Shown: positions 1-6,782 of the stretch, piece after piece
Layout of the letters: the number at the start of each line of letters is the position of its first letter
Numbering within the stretch: position 1 is the stretch's first letter
Assembly (NCBI GenBank): GCA_038204465.1
Contig: JBBRCX010000113.1
Span: 1-13,216, forward strand
Length of the DNA: 13,216 bases
Direction of reading: 5' to 3'
From: JBBRCX01 sp038204465
Lineage (GTDB): Bacteria; Planctomycetota; Phycisphaerae; Tepidisphaerales; Tepidisphaeraceae
Notes under the pieces: generated by a model
Database searches by the model: none
What the model saw: the letters and a program-made list of their open reading frames with translations, nothing else
What the model was told of the DNA's origin: nothing
Program-made: the position numbers and the translations under genes

Positions 1-505
1 CCATGTTCCTGATCTTCGCCTCGTAGAGGTGGGAGAGCTCATGCTTCTCCGTCTGCGAGCGGAAGCGCAGTTCGTCGATGTGGTCGATGATCTCGCGGAG
101 GTTGTGGCCGGATTGGATCTTGTTTTTGATCTCGCCGAAAATCTGGCCAATCTTGTATTCGATCGTGTTCGGGCCAGTCGCGGTCTGCGTGAACTTCTGC
201 AGGTAAGGAAAGAGCGAATCATCGACGAAGTCGGTCAGGTCGTCCCCGGTCATCGCCTTGTTGTGGTCGGGCGTGCCGTCTTTGTTCTTCGGCGCGGCCC
301 ACGACTCCCAGCGATATGGCTTGTCGAGGATGTACGCGTATTTCTTCCCGTCCAACGACGCGATATCGGCGCTGTCGTGCTCCAGAGCGTCGAGATATTT
401 CAGGAACAGGAGCCACGAGGTTTGCTCGGTGTAATCGAGCTCGGTGGTGCAGCCCGCCTCTTTGCGGAGTGCATCGTCGATGTTCCGGAAGGCTTGCTCA
501 AGCAT
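1..505 (-). CDS. hsdM: Type I restriction-modification DNA methylase subunit HsdM, N-terminal part (cut by window edge)
   Basis: The minus strand reads open from an ATG at 505 to the left edge, giving 168 residues with no stop. The protein begins MLEQAFRNIDDALRKEAG and continues with CTTELDYTEQTSWLLFLKYL, the characteristic opening of the HsdM_N helical domain of type I R-M modification subunits. It ends in ELSHLYEAKIRNMG, where the N6-adenine methylase catalytic domain normally begins. HsdM modifies adenine in the bipartite target and, with HsdS and HsdR, forms the type I complex in the cytoplasm. The start at 505 is chosen because family members begin at exactly this Met; no strong Shine-Dalgarno precedes it. 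The catalytic GxG and NPPF motifs, hsdS and hsdR would lie to the left of the window. The plus-strand frame over the same interval is a shadow. Family assignment is very secure; integrity of the whole gene cannot be judged. Confidence 0.95.
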   Translation of the reverse strand, partial: MLEQAFRNIDDALRKEAGCTTELDYTEQTSWLLFLKYLDALEHDSADIASLDGKKYAYILDKPYRWESWAAPKNKDGTPDHNKAMTGDDLTDFVDDSLFPYLQKFTQTATGPNTIEYKIGQIFGEIKNKIQSGHNLREIIDHIDELRFRSQTEKHELSHLYEAKIRNM

Positions 506-674
506 AATACGGGTGGCCAGAAATGGGAGTGCGTGCTGGTTTAAGCCGGCCGGGGATGCCCCGCGTCCCGTCGCCCGCCCGCGATGATACCGGACGTCGG
601 AGAGGGAACGAAATCCTTTCGTGGTTAGCTGATCCTGCCTCGTGCAGCTGACTCCGCACCTGGCGTCCTGGCGT

Positions 675-710
675 TCATCCGATCCGTGTCCATCCGTGCC
701 CCATCGGTGG
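675..710. repeat. Short degenerate tandem repeat (about 10-12 bp period)
   Basis: Three imperfect copies of a TCCATCCGTG-like word follow each other (TCCGATCCGTG, TCCATCCGTG, CCCCATCGGTG). A second run of AGTGGT(C/G)AGT-like words lies nearby at about 733-755. The arrays are too short and diverged to assign to a named element. I have the impression of having seen similar words in intergenic DNA of soil bacteria, but cannot confirm it here. Confidence 0.45.
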
Positions 711-1028
711 CAAATAAAATGTTGCCAGCGATCAGTGGTGAGTGGTCAGTTGCCGGTTATTACGAGCTAACCTACGCAGCCGCGCGGTGCCCATGCGGTT
801 TGCGCTTGTTCGGGGTATGTTCGACGAATGCGATTGCTCTGTTTCCCTGAATCAATGGCGTGGCGCTGGAATGAGCTGGCGGGAGATTGTGGGGGCGGTT
901 GCAGCCGGACGGCGGTTGGGCGGTGGAAGTGTGGCGTGGCGGCGGGTTGGCCGCGGGGATTGGATGGGAACGGGGTGGGGTTTCGTCGGCGGACGGATGG
1001 GTGCGGGACGGATGGCGGTTGGGCGACG

Positions 1029-1094
1029 GATGGGGAGCAGCTGGGGATCGGATGGATGGCAGATGGGGAGCGGCTGGGGATCGGATGGATGGCG
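1029..1094 (+). repeat. G-rich 33-bp minisatellite, two near-identical units plus diverged copies
   Basis: Units 1029-1061 and 1062-1094 are adjacent, in register and differ at only two positions. The 33-nt period extends in diverged form on both sides: in the plus frame, consecutive 11-residue blocks begin with Met-Gly from about 963 to 1130 (MGTGWGFVGGR, MGAGRMAVGRR, MGSSWGSDGWQ, MGSGWGSDGWR, MGGGWDSDGLR) before a stop at 1138. The repeat contains four GGGG runs at 1032, 1043, 1065 and 1076. Because the period is a multiple of three, both strands give repetitive open frames. I favour a non-coding minisatellite over a gene, as no start signal or known domain supports coding. Confidence 0.75.
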
Positions 1095-1140
1095 GATGGG
1101 CGGCGGATGGGATTCTGATGGGTTGAGGATGGGTTTTTGA

Positions 1141-1302
1141 AGCGTAGAGGCGGTTGAACGCACCCGGAGGGGCTGGAACCGCCAACCGCGGTTGCGAATC
1201 AGCTTCGCTGAAACTGCTGCCGCCTCCGCCATCACGCGGCGGTCTTGACTCGTCCTGGGGCACTGGCTGCGCAGCCACTACTGGTTCAACCGCTGCTACG
1301 CT
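1141..1302. repeat. Hairpin-rich segment bounded by 19-bp inverted repeats (MITE-like)
   Basis: The arms 1141-1159 and 1284-1302 are inverted copies matching at 17 of 19 positions (AGCGTAGAGGCGGTTGAAC against the complement of GTTCAACCGCTGCTACGCT). The interior is palindrome-dense: CAACCGCGGTTG near 1182-1193, TCAGC/GCTGA with a 3-nt loop near 1199-1211, and a perfect 14-bp palindrome TGGCTGCGCAGCCA at 1264-1277. No transposase is inside. It may be a small non-autonomous element, a folded RNA or a protein-binding region; target duplications are not evident. Confidence 0.5.
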
Positions 1303-1342
1303 ACTTCAGCTCGAGCGGTGACAGTTCTACTTCTTTACAACA

Positions 1343-1364
1343 CACTGCCGGCAGGGCCGCAGTG
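1343..1364 (-). terminator. Candidate hairpin terminator of the ANTAR regulator gene
   Basis: A hairpin CACTGC/GCAGTG continues past a one-base bulge with GGC/GCC around a 3-nt loop. It lies about 25 bp beyond the response regulator stop codon. On the minus strand it is followed by TGTTGTAAAG, which is not a true U-tract, so factor-independent termination is only possible. Confidence 0.4.
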
Positions 1365-1389
1365 AATGCGACTGTCGGGCGCGGCGGGG

Positions 1390-2022
1390 CTAACCGCCGA
1401 GAAGCTCTTCGGATTCGATGATCTTTCTCGCCAGATCGGGAAGGCTGGTGCGGCGACGCTGGCTTTCCTGCTGGAGGCGCCGGTGTGCTTCCCCTTCGTC
1501 CAGATTGAGCCGTTTCATGAAGATGCCCTTGGCCCGCTCGATTACTTTTCGGTTCTCCAGCGTCTGCTCGAGCTCATGCTTCTGCTGAACGAGCTGTTCC
1601 TGCTCACGAAACCGCAGCAAGGCGACTTCAATCTGCGCCTGCAGGCTCTCGCCGCTCACCGGCTTGATGAGATAACCGAATACGCCAGCGGCGCTGGCGC
1701 GCTCGACCAGTTCCTTGTCGCTGTATGCGCTGACGATGATCATCGGACAGCGACGCTCCTTGAGAAGCCGCCCCGCCAGCTCAACGCCGTCGGCGCTATC
1801 GAGACGGATGTCCATCAAGACGATGTCAGGCTGCCATTGCCGATACAACGCAATCGCTTCGTCCGCGGTGGACGCCTGGCCGACGACGACATGCCCCAGC
1901 TTCTCCAACTGCGCCTTGAGTCCCATACCAACCAGCGTGTCGTCCTCGACGATGAGGACTCGGCGCTTCCCCGGGCCGGCTTGCTTCGCCTCGGGATTTG
2001 CGTCGGTCATTGCGAATACCAT
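1390..2022 (-). CDS. Response regulator with ANTAR RNA-binding output domain
   Basis: 210 residues. Residues about 20-140 form a CheY-like receiver: RVLIVEDD with acidic D27/D28, phospho-acceptor D71 in VLMDIRLD, S98 in IIVSAY and K120 in YLIKPV. A helical linker follows (about 140-153, QLVQQKHELEQ), then an ANTAR domain at about 153-207 (LENRKVIERAKGIFMKRL, then EAHRRLQQESQRRR). ANTAR regulators, when phosphorylated, bind paired hairpins in nascent RNA and prevent transcription termination. No histidine kinase is encoded in the window, so the input and RNA target are unknown. The ATG at 2022 has GGGGG-GAGAG upstream; an internal ATG at 2010 is an alternative that removes four residues. It lies 285 bp downstream of the RNase HI gene and probably has its own promoter. 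Domain assignment is firm. Confidence 0.93.
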   Translation of the reverse strand: MVFAMTDANPEAKQAGPGKRRVLIVEDDTLVGMGLKAQLEKLGHVVVGQASTADEAIALYRQWQPDIVLMDIRLDSADGVELAGRLLKERRCPMIIVSAYSDKELVERASAAGVFGYLIKPVSGESLQAQIEVALLRFREQEQLVQQKHELEQTLENRKVIERAKGIFMKRLNLDEGEAHRRLQQESQRRRTSLPDLARKIIESEELLGG

Positions 2023-2118
2023 CTCTCGCCCCCAGTTGAATCAACGGTCGGAATTTGTCGGTTCGACGCGGCGCCGTTCGATCCGCCTCAAGGTTTTGCG
2101 CCGGTCCACCCGTGGATC

Positions 2119-2147
2119 ATTCTATGCCAATGCCGGGGCGGTGTCCG
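2119..2147 (-). promoter_or_regulatory. Candidate sigma-70-type promoter for the ANTAR regulator gene
   Basis: On the minus strand, CGGACA (2147-2142) is followed by a 17-bp spacer and TAGAAT (2124-2119). This would start transcription near 2112 and give a leader of about 90 nt before the ATG at 2022. Match quality is moderate. Confidence 0.35.
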
Positions 2148-2221
2148 TTTGCCGCCAAACTGCCGCCAATCGCGGGGGCCCGCCAGCCAGGATGTGCTCC
2201 CCTTCCAATCCGACTCCGCTA

Positions 2222-2239
2222 TCACCTGATTCCAGGTGA
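2222..2239. promoter_or_regulatory. Perfect 7-bp inverted repeat in the RNase HI/ANTAR gap
   Basis: TCACCTG and CAGGTGA flank a 4-nt centre. It sits about 70-85 bp past the RNase HI stop and about 75 bp upstream of the candidate ANTAR promoter. It could be a transcript hairpin at the 3' end of the RNase HI mRNA (no U-tract follows) or an operator. Confidence 0.35.
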
Positions 2240-2307
2240 ATGCCCGGCAGAGCAAGAGATTTGGCAATGAAAGGTTATCCGTGTGTGGCCCGAGGAAGCT
2301 CGATCCC

Positions 2308-2901
2308 TCACATCCCATTCATCTTCATGCCGCATTGGCAGATGAACGGGCGCAGCTGGTGGGGGCGATTGGAACTGGGCTTTTGAAGCTCGATAGCGCA
2401 GCCGCACCTTGGACAGGCGAAGCGGTCGCCGCGCTGCGGCGGCGCCGGCGTCGAAGCCTCCAGCGGCGACTCGTCGGCCTCGGCGTCGGTAACATCGGCT
2501 CGGCGGTCCATCGCGAGGTTCGCGAGCTTGTCCGCCAGCACGTTCTTGTGCCGCAGGTTGTGCTCGATCTTCACCTCATCGAACTGGTGCAGCAGGGCCT
2601 GCGCCTCCTCGTAGAGTACGCGAAGATCAGGGTTCTTCACCTTATATTCGCCGCGCATTTGTTTCACGATCAATTCGCTGTCGCCGCAGATCAAGACTTT
2701 CTTCGCCCCAAGCTTCTGAGCTTCCTGCATCGCGGCGATCAAAGCGCGATATTCGGCGACGTTGTTGGTCACCCGCCCGATAAAACGACCCAGCGTCACC
2801 AGCGCCGTTCCATCCTGGGCGCGGAGCACCACGCCGATGCCGGCCGGCCCCGGGTTCCCGCGCGAACCGCCGTCGAAGTGAAGCGTGATGCGCTCGTCCA
2901 T
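2308..2901 (-). CDS. Ribonuclease HI with C-terminal zinc-ribbon-like extension
   Basis: 197 residues from the ATG at 2901. Residues 1-135 are an RNase HI fold: D10 in FDGGSRGNPGPAG, E50 in TNNVAEYRAL, D74 in CGDSELIVKQ and D124 in NVLADKLANLA supply the metal-binding carboxylates. Such enzymes cut the RNA strand of RNA-DNA hybrids (primers, R-loops). After an acidic, Pro-rich linker (about 135-160) comes FACPRCGC (C163, C166, C168) and later FICQCG (C188, C190), a likely zinc-binding tail not found in classical E. coli RnhA. The frame stays open upstream to about 3393, but that part overlaps the P450 start and lacks similarity, so I start at MDERITLHFDGG. The 109-bp gap to the divergent P450 gene holds both promoters. 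Core function is secure; the tail's role is inferred from spacing of the cysteines. Confidence 0.93.
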   Translation of the reverse strand: MDERITLHFDGGSRGNPGPAGIGVVLRAQDGTALVTLGRFIGRVTNNVAEYRALIAAMQEAQKLGAKKVLICGDSELIVKQMRGEYKVKNPDLRVLYEEAQALLHQFDEVKIEHNLRHKNVLADKLANLAMDRRADVTDAEADESPLEASTPAPPQRGDRFACPRCGCAIELQKPSSNRPHQLRPFICQCGMKMNGM

Positions 2902-2910
2902 CGGCGGAGC

Positions 2911-2939
2911 GTTGTATCCGCTGGAGGGCGCGACGCCAA
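2911..2939 (-). promoter_or_regulatory. Promoter for the RNase HI gene (near-leaderless)
   Basis: On the minus strand TTGGCG (2939-2934), a 17-bp spacer and TACAAC (2916-2911) match a sigma-70 layout. The -10 ends 9 nt before the ATG, so the transcript would begin within a few bases of the start codon. Confidence 0.5.
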
Positions 2940-2996
2940 ATTGAGCCGGTTCCAGTGCTGCTTTGAGCCATCGCGGCAAAGAGTCGAGCGAACACC

Positions 2997-3010
2997 TATA
3001 CAATCCCGCC
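2997..3010 (+). promoter_or_regulatory. -10 element immediately before the P450 start (leaderless)
   Basis: TATACAAT occupies 2997-3004; taken as TACAAT (2999-3004) it ends 6 nt before the ATG at 3011, placing transcription start at the ATG itself. No Shine-Dalgarno is present and no convincing -35 is seen. Confidence 0.45.
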
Positions 3011-4759
3011 ATGTGGAATCGATTCGCACCGCGGTTGCGGCGGGCCCTCTTCACTGCTCTCGAGTACGCGGGAAGTCGCGGCGACGAGGAAGCTGCTGTC
3101 GAAGATCTGCTCGCCGCAGTGCTGCTCGACACGGAGAGTGCCGCCGCGTTCGTCGTGGAATCTGCCGGATTGTCCCCGGCGGCTGTGGCAAAGAATGTTC
3201 TGCGCTCTAAAGGCACCGAGGGAGAAAGAAAGTCCCGTGCCTCAAGCTTCGCTCCGGCGCTGATGCAGTTGCTCGACGTTGCGAAGATCAAATCGAATGA
3301 ATCACATGACCTGCATATCGGTTCAGAGCATGTGCTGGAGGCGCTGCTTATGTTTCCGGCGTCTGAGGCGGCGCAGTCGCTGGCGCCACTCACGCCCGAT
3401 GCCGTTGACGCTGCGGTTCGTCAATGGGTGAAGCTGCGGATGCCGAGGCGGCGAGGGAATCTGACGCGCTTCGTTTCCCGCCGTCCGGCGCTGCGGCCAG
3501 TTCTGGGCATGCTGCGCGGGCCGATGCTCGCCTACCAGGTCTACGTGCAGAAGAGCCTCGGGCATCCGGGATTCGTAAGTGATCCCTATCCGCTGTACGC
3601 GAAGTTGCGACGACGCGATCCGGTACGGCGCGATCCGATCGCGCCGGTCTGGGTGCTCACGCGCTACGCAGATGTTGCCGCATATCTTCGCGATCCTCGA
3701 TTTGTAAAAGATCCGTTCTCAATGGACATGCTCCCGAACGGATTGCGCGCCCGGATGCAGACGTCCGATGACCGCGGGCCTGGTTTTATGCCGGAGGGAC
3801 CGCAGTCGATGCTCTTCCTCGACCCTCCTCGGCACACGCGCATCCGGGGATTGTTCAACAAGGCCTTTACGCCGCGGACCCTGCAGCGGCTTCGACCACG
3901 CATTGAGCAGGTCACCCATCGACTGCTGGATCAGGCGCAACCTGGCGGCCGAATGGACTTGATCCGCGAGCTGGCCTACCCGCTGCCAACCGTGGTGATC
4001 GCGGAGTTGCTGGGTTTTCCAGCCGCGGATTACGAGCGGCTGAAAAAGTGGTCGGATGATTTTGCGGCAACCCTCTCTTTCAGCCCGACCGCCGACAAAC
4101 AGCATCGCGCGGAGAAAAGTCGCGAAGAGATGCGGGTTTACTTCGACCAGGTCGCCCAGCGCCTGCGTGACAAGCCGGCCGACAATCTCATCAGCGCGCT
4201 GATCGTGGCCGAGCTGGACGAGATCCGGCTGAGCACGAATGAGCTGTTCGCCAACTGCGTGCTCCTGATGGCCGCCGGTCACGAAACAACGACCAACCTG
4301 ATCGGCAACGGAATGCTGGCGCTGCTCCGGCATCCGGACCAGTTCGAATTGCTCCGCACGGATCCCTCTCTCATCGAATCCGCTGTTGAGGAACTGCTGC
4401 GATTCGACAGTCCGGTGCAGTGGACGAGCCGAATCGCCGCCGAGGCTCTGGTAATTGGCGGGAAGCAGATCAGTCGGGGAGACCTGGTGGTCGGATCACT
4501 GGGCGCTGCCAACCGTGACCCGTCGCAGTTCGCGGAGCCGGACCGATTGGACATCACGCGGCGGGAGAATCGCCACATCGCGTTCGGCACCGGGATTCAT
4601 TTCTGCATCGGGGCCGCCCTTGCAAAAATGGAAGGTGGAATCGCAATCGGCGCATTGGTCCAGCGATTTCCGAAGATCCGGCTCGAGCGATCCAGGCTGA
4701 GATGGCGTCCAGGTGGCGTGTTCCGAGGGGTCGAATCGCTGCCGGTTCGCTGGGAATAG
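3011..4759 (+). CDS. Cytochrome P450 with N-terminal Clp-N-like double repeat
   Basis: 582 residues from the ATG at 3011. The C-terminal 400 or so residues are a complete bacterial P450: entry region HPGFVSDPYPLYAKLR near 185-200, FLDPPRHTRIR at 269-279, I-helix AAGHETTTN at 421-429, ExxR E461-R464 and heme loop FGTGIHFCIG with cysteine thiolate C532. It should bind heme and carry out NAD(P)H/ferredoxin-dependent monooxygenation; no redox partner is nearby and the substrate is unknown. Residues 1-140 instead resemble the two-repeat N domain of ClpA/B/C: LRRALFTALEYAGSRGDEEA, then VEDLLAAVLLD, and a second copy with DLHIGSEHVLEALLM. This may bind a partner or substrate protein. There is no signal peptide. 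An in-frame ATG at 2963 exists but precedes the -10-like sequence, so 3011 is preferred. The next gene is convergent, 30 bp away. P450 is certain; the Clp-N call is by pattern. Confidence 0.93.
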   Translation: MWNRFAPRLRRALFTALEYAGSRGDEEAAVEDLLAAVLLDTESAAAFVVESAGLSPAAVAKNVLRSKGTEGERKSRASSFAPALMQLLDVAKIKSNESHDLHIGSEHVLEALLMFPASEAAQSLAPLTPDAVDAAVRQWVKLRMPRRRGNLTRFVSRRPALRPVLGMLRGPMLAYQVYVQKSLGHPGFVSDPYPLYAKLRRRDPVRRDPIAPVWVLTRYADVAAYLRDPRFVKDPFSMDMLPNGLRARMQTSDDRGPGFMPEGPQSMLFLDPPRHTRIRGLFNKAFTPRTLQRLRPRIEQVTHRLLDQAQPGGRMDLIRELAYPLPTVVIAELLGFPAADYERLKKWSDDFAATLSFSPTADKQHRAEKSREEMRVYFDQVAQRLRDKPADNLISALIVAELDEIRLSTNELFANCVLLMAAGHETTTNLIGNGMLALLRHPDQFELLRTDPSLIESAVEELLRFDSPVQWTSRIAAEALVIGGKQISRGDLVVGSLGAANRDPSQFAEPDRLDITRRENRHIAFGTGIHFCIGAALAKMEGGIAIGALVQRFPKIRLERSRLRWRPGGVFRGVESLPVRWE

Positions 4760-4789
4760 CGCTCTCTCGCTCTGCGCCATCGAGACACT

Positions 4790-5935
4790 TCAGAACAGCT
4801 CGGCCAGCACCTGCTGCGCCGCGCCGACCCCGGCACCGAAATTGACAGGTTTTCCCAATGATTTGAGGACGTGTTCGATTGCGGCTACGACCGCGAGCGC
4901 ATCGTACGCGTCGGTGTATCCCATGTGATTCACGCGGAAGATCTCGCCTTCCATCGTCCCCTGCCCGCCAGCGATGTGAATGTTGTGCCGCGCCTTCAGC
5001 TGCCCGCGAAACTCCTTGTCCGCGATGCCGGCCGGATAGCGCACGCTCGTCACCGAGTCGGCCGGCTGCGCGGAGAACAACTCGAAGCCAAGCGCTTTCA
5101 TCCCGCGGCGAAACGCCTCCGCCGTCACGTGTGTCCGCTTCCAGACAGTCTCCAGCGTCTCGTCGTTGATCATCCGCAGGCTCACGCGCAATGCCTCGAT
5201 GAGAGTGTTGGCTGGCGTGAACGGTGTATCTCCATCCGCGATGCTCTTGCGATACTTCTTCAGGTCGAGATAGAAATCCTGCCGTCCCTTGTTCGCCTCG
5301 ACCGCTTTCCAGGCGCGCTCGGACAGCGCGACAAACGCGAGCCCCGGCGGCAGCATCAGCGCTTTCTGACTCCCTGTAATCGCGACATCCACGCCCCAGT
5401 CGTCCATGTAGAACGGCAGCGCGCCGATGCTCGTGATCCCGTCGACGATGAGCAGCACGTCCCCACTGGACCGCACCGCTCGCCCGATATTCTCCAGGTC
5501 GCACGCGGTCCCCGTGCTGGTCTCGGAATGCACCAGGATCACCGCGTCGTACTTCGCAGCCTTGAGCTCCGACGCAATCTTTTCCGCGGAGACATGCGTG
5601 CCGTACTCCAGCTTGAGGTCCTTGTGCTCGATGCCGTATGTGCCGCACACCTGCGACCAGCGCTCGGCGAATTTACCATTTGTTACGACCAGGGCCTTCT
5701 GCCCGGGCGACAGCGCATTGATGATGCCCGCCTCCGCCGCAGCCGTCCCGGAGCCCGTGATCGTGTAGACGGTCGACTTCGTCTGGTAAACGTATTGCAG
5801 CAGCGACTGAACCTCATTGAACATCGCGCGAAACTCGGCTGTCCGGTGATGATGCACCGGCTTGCCGAGCTCGAGCAGGGTCGCCTCCGGAACGCTCGTG
5901 GGGCCCGGCGTGAACAGGCGGTACTTCATCAGCAT
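4790..5935 (-). CDS. Class V PLP-dependent aminotransferase (alanine/serine-glyoxylate type)
   Basis: 381 residues, the usual length for this family. The start MLMKYRLFTPGPTSVPEA with the HHHRTAEF motif (28-35), the substrate-site SGTAAAEA stretch (62-69), D165 in LLIVDGITSIG and K191 in ITGSQKAL (Schiff-base lysine) are typical of AGXT/SPT/PucG-like enzymes. The C-terminal IFRVNHMGY carries the expected carboxylate-binding Arg. It would transfer an amino group between alanine or serine and glyoxylate or a related keto acid in the cytoplasm. A Shine-Dalgarno AGAGGA lies 5 nt before the ATG at 5935, favouring it over the Met two codons later. It is second in an operon, 26 bp behind the TIM-barrel gene, and ends 30 bp from the convergent P450. 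Exact donor and acceptor cannot be read from the sequence; phosphonate or ureidoglycine relatives are alternatives. Confidence 0.9.
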   Translation of the reverse strand: MLMKYRLFTPGPTSVPEATLLELGKPVHHHRTAEFRAMFNEVQSLLQYVYQTKSTVYTITGSGTAAAEAGIINALSPGQKALVVTNGKFAERWSQVCGTYGIEHKDLKLEYGTHVSAEKIASELKAAKYDAVILVHSETSTGTACDLENIGRAVRSSGDVLLIVDGITSIGALPFYMDDWGVDVAITGSQKALMLPPGLAFVALSERAWKAVEANKGRQDFYLDLKKYRKSIADGDTPFTPANTLIEALRVSLRMINDETLETVWKRTHVTAEAFRRGMKALGFELFSAQPADSVTSVRYPAGIADKEFRGQLKARHNIHIAGGQGTMEGEIFRVNHMGYTDAYDALAVVAAIEHVLKSLGKPVNFGAGVGAAQQVLAELF

Positions 5936-5961
5936 TGGAGTCCTCTGTCTGCCCTCTGTTC

Positions 5962-6738
5962 CTACGCTTCGTCCCACTGCCGCTTGATGAACTGCAGCAC
6001 CTTCGCTCCATCCTTGTCTACGTCGAACCCGCCAGCCTCCACGCTGATCAAATCGTTGTAATTCCCCTGCTTCAGCGTACGAAAGAATGGCCGGTAATCG
6101 GCGGTCCCGCTCTGCCCCGGGGGAACGCGGCCATCCTTGTCCGCCAAATGCACATGCCGGATATGGGGCATCGCCTGCTTGAGGTTCTCCAGCGGCTCGT
6201 CCTCCACCCAGAAGTGGAAGCTGTCGACCAGGCATTGGAAATTCGGATGGTTCACCGCCTTCACGTAGGTCATCGCGTCGGCCACCGAGTTGATGACGTT
6301 GCATTCCTGCTTGTTCAACGGCTCGGCGACGATCGTAACGCCGTTCTGTCCCGCGATCGGAGCCGCCATTTTCATGAACTCGATGATCTGTTGGCGCGCT
6401 TTCTCGCGGTCAAATCCCTCGGGCACATTGCGCGCGCCCCCGCTGCCGAACACCAGCACCTTCATCCCGGTCTTCGCGGCGCGCTGCAATACCCGCGTCA
6501 TATACTCGCGCAGTTTTCCCAGGTCCGCTTCGGGCCCCGTAATCTTGAGGTTTCCCGGCACGAGACAGTTCGCAGCCAGAAGGGGCAACGTCGCCGCCGT
6601 CGCGCGCGCTCGTCCGTCCCAAGCATCGTCCGGGTTGCTGCCCTGCAGAATCCCCTGAACGTTCTCCTCCACGAAATCCCACCCCGCGGACTTCACCGAG
6701 CCACTGGCGCCGGCCCCTGTGCAAATGCCGAATCTCAT
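5962..6738 (-). CDS. Sugar-phosphate isomerase/epimerase family TIM-barrel protein (AP-endonuclease-2 superfamily)
   Basis: 258 residues from ATG 6738, which has AGGAG 8 nt upstream; a longer TTG-initiated frame to 6762 is less likely. The protein begins MRFGICTGAG and shows the metal-binding pattern of xylose-isomerase-like TIM barrels: E139 in IVAEPLN, D172 and H175 in LVDSFHFW, H197 in HVHLAD and E234 in ISVEAGG. Family members isomerise or epimerise keto sugars or small keto acids (for example hydroxypyruvate isomerase, tagatose or psicose epimerases, IolE/IolI) using a divalent metal. No signal peptide is seen, so it is cytoplasmic. It is the first gene of an operon with the aminotransferase. 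That partnership makes a hydroxypyruvate- or tartronate-semialdehyde-like substrate attractive, but this is inference and the exact reaction is unknown. Confidence 0.85.
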   Translation of the reverse strand: MRFGICTGAGASGSVKSAGWDFVEENVQGILQGSNPDDAWDGRARATAATLPLLAANCLVPGNLKITGPEADLGKLREYMTRVLQRAAKTGMKVLVFGSGGARNVPEGFDREKARQQIIEFMKMAAPIAGQNGVTIVAEPLNKQECNVINSVADAMTYVKAVNHPNFQCLVDSFHFWVEDEPLENLKQAMPHIRHVHLADKDGRVPPGQSGTADYRPFFRTLKQGNYNDLISVEAGGFDVDKDGAKVLQFIKRQWDEA

Positions 6739-6782
6739 CGAAACGCTCCTGGTCTGGGACAACTCGCTCGCAGGACGTGGGG

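Larger units (their letters stand above)
506..1342. other. Gene-free intergenic region with degenerate repeats
   Basis: No convincing coding sequence is seen between hsdM and the response regulator gene. The long frames here are made of G-rich or C-rich low-complexity sequence (Gly/Trp/Met/Asp or Pro/His/Ser peptides), and none resembles a protein family. Contents noted separately: short degenerate repeats near 675-710 and 733-755, a strongly G-biased stretch at about 880-1140 with a 33-bp tandem repeat, and a hairpin-rich segment at 1141-1302. Confidence 0.7.

Noticed and set aside
742..1278. Long overlapping frames on both strands as genes
   Set aside because: They are products of the 33-bp-period repeat, with low-complexity Gly/Trp or Pro/His peptides, no start signals and no family resemblance.
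2236..3210. Long plus-strand frame opposite RNase HI
   Set aside because: Shadow of the minus-strand RNase HI gene, whose catalytic motifs are unambiguous.
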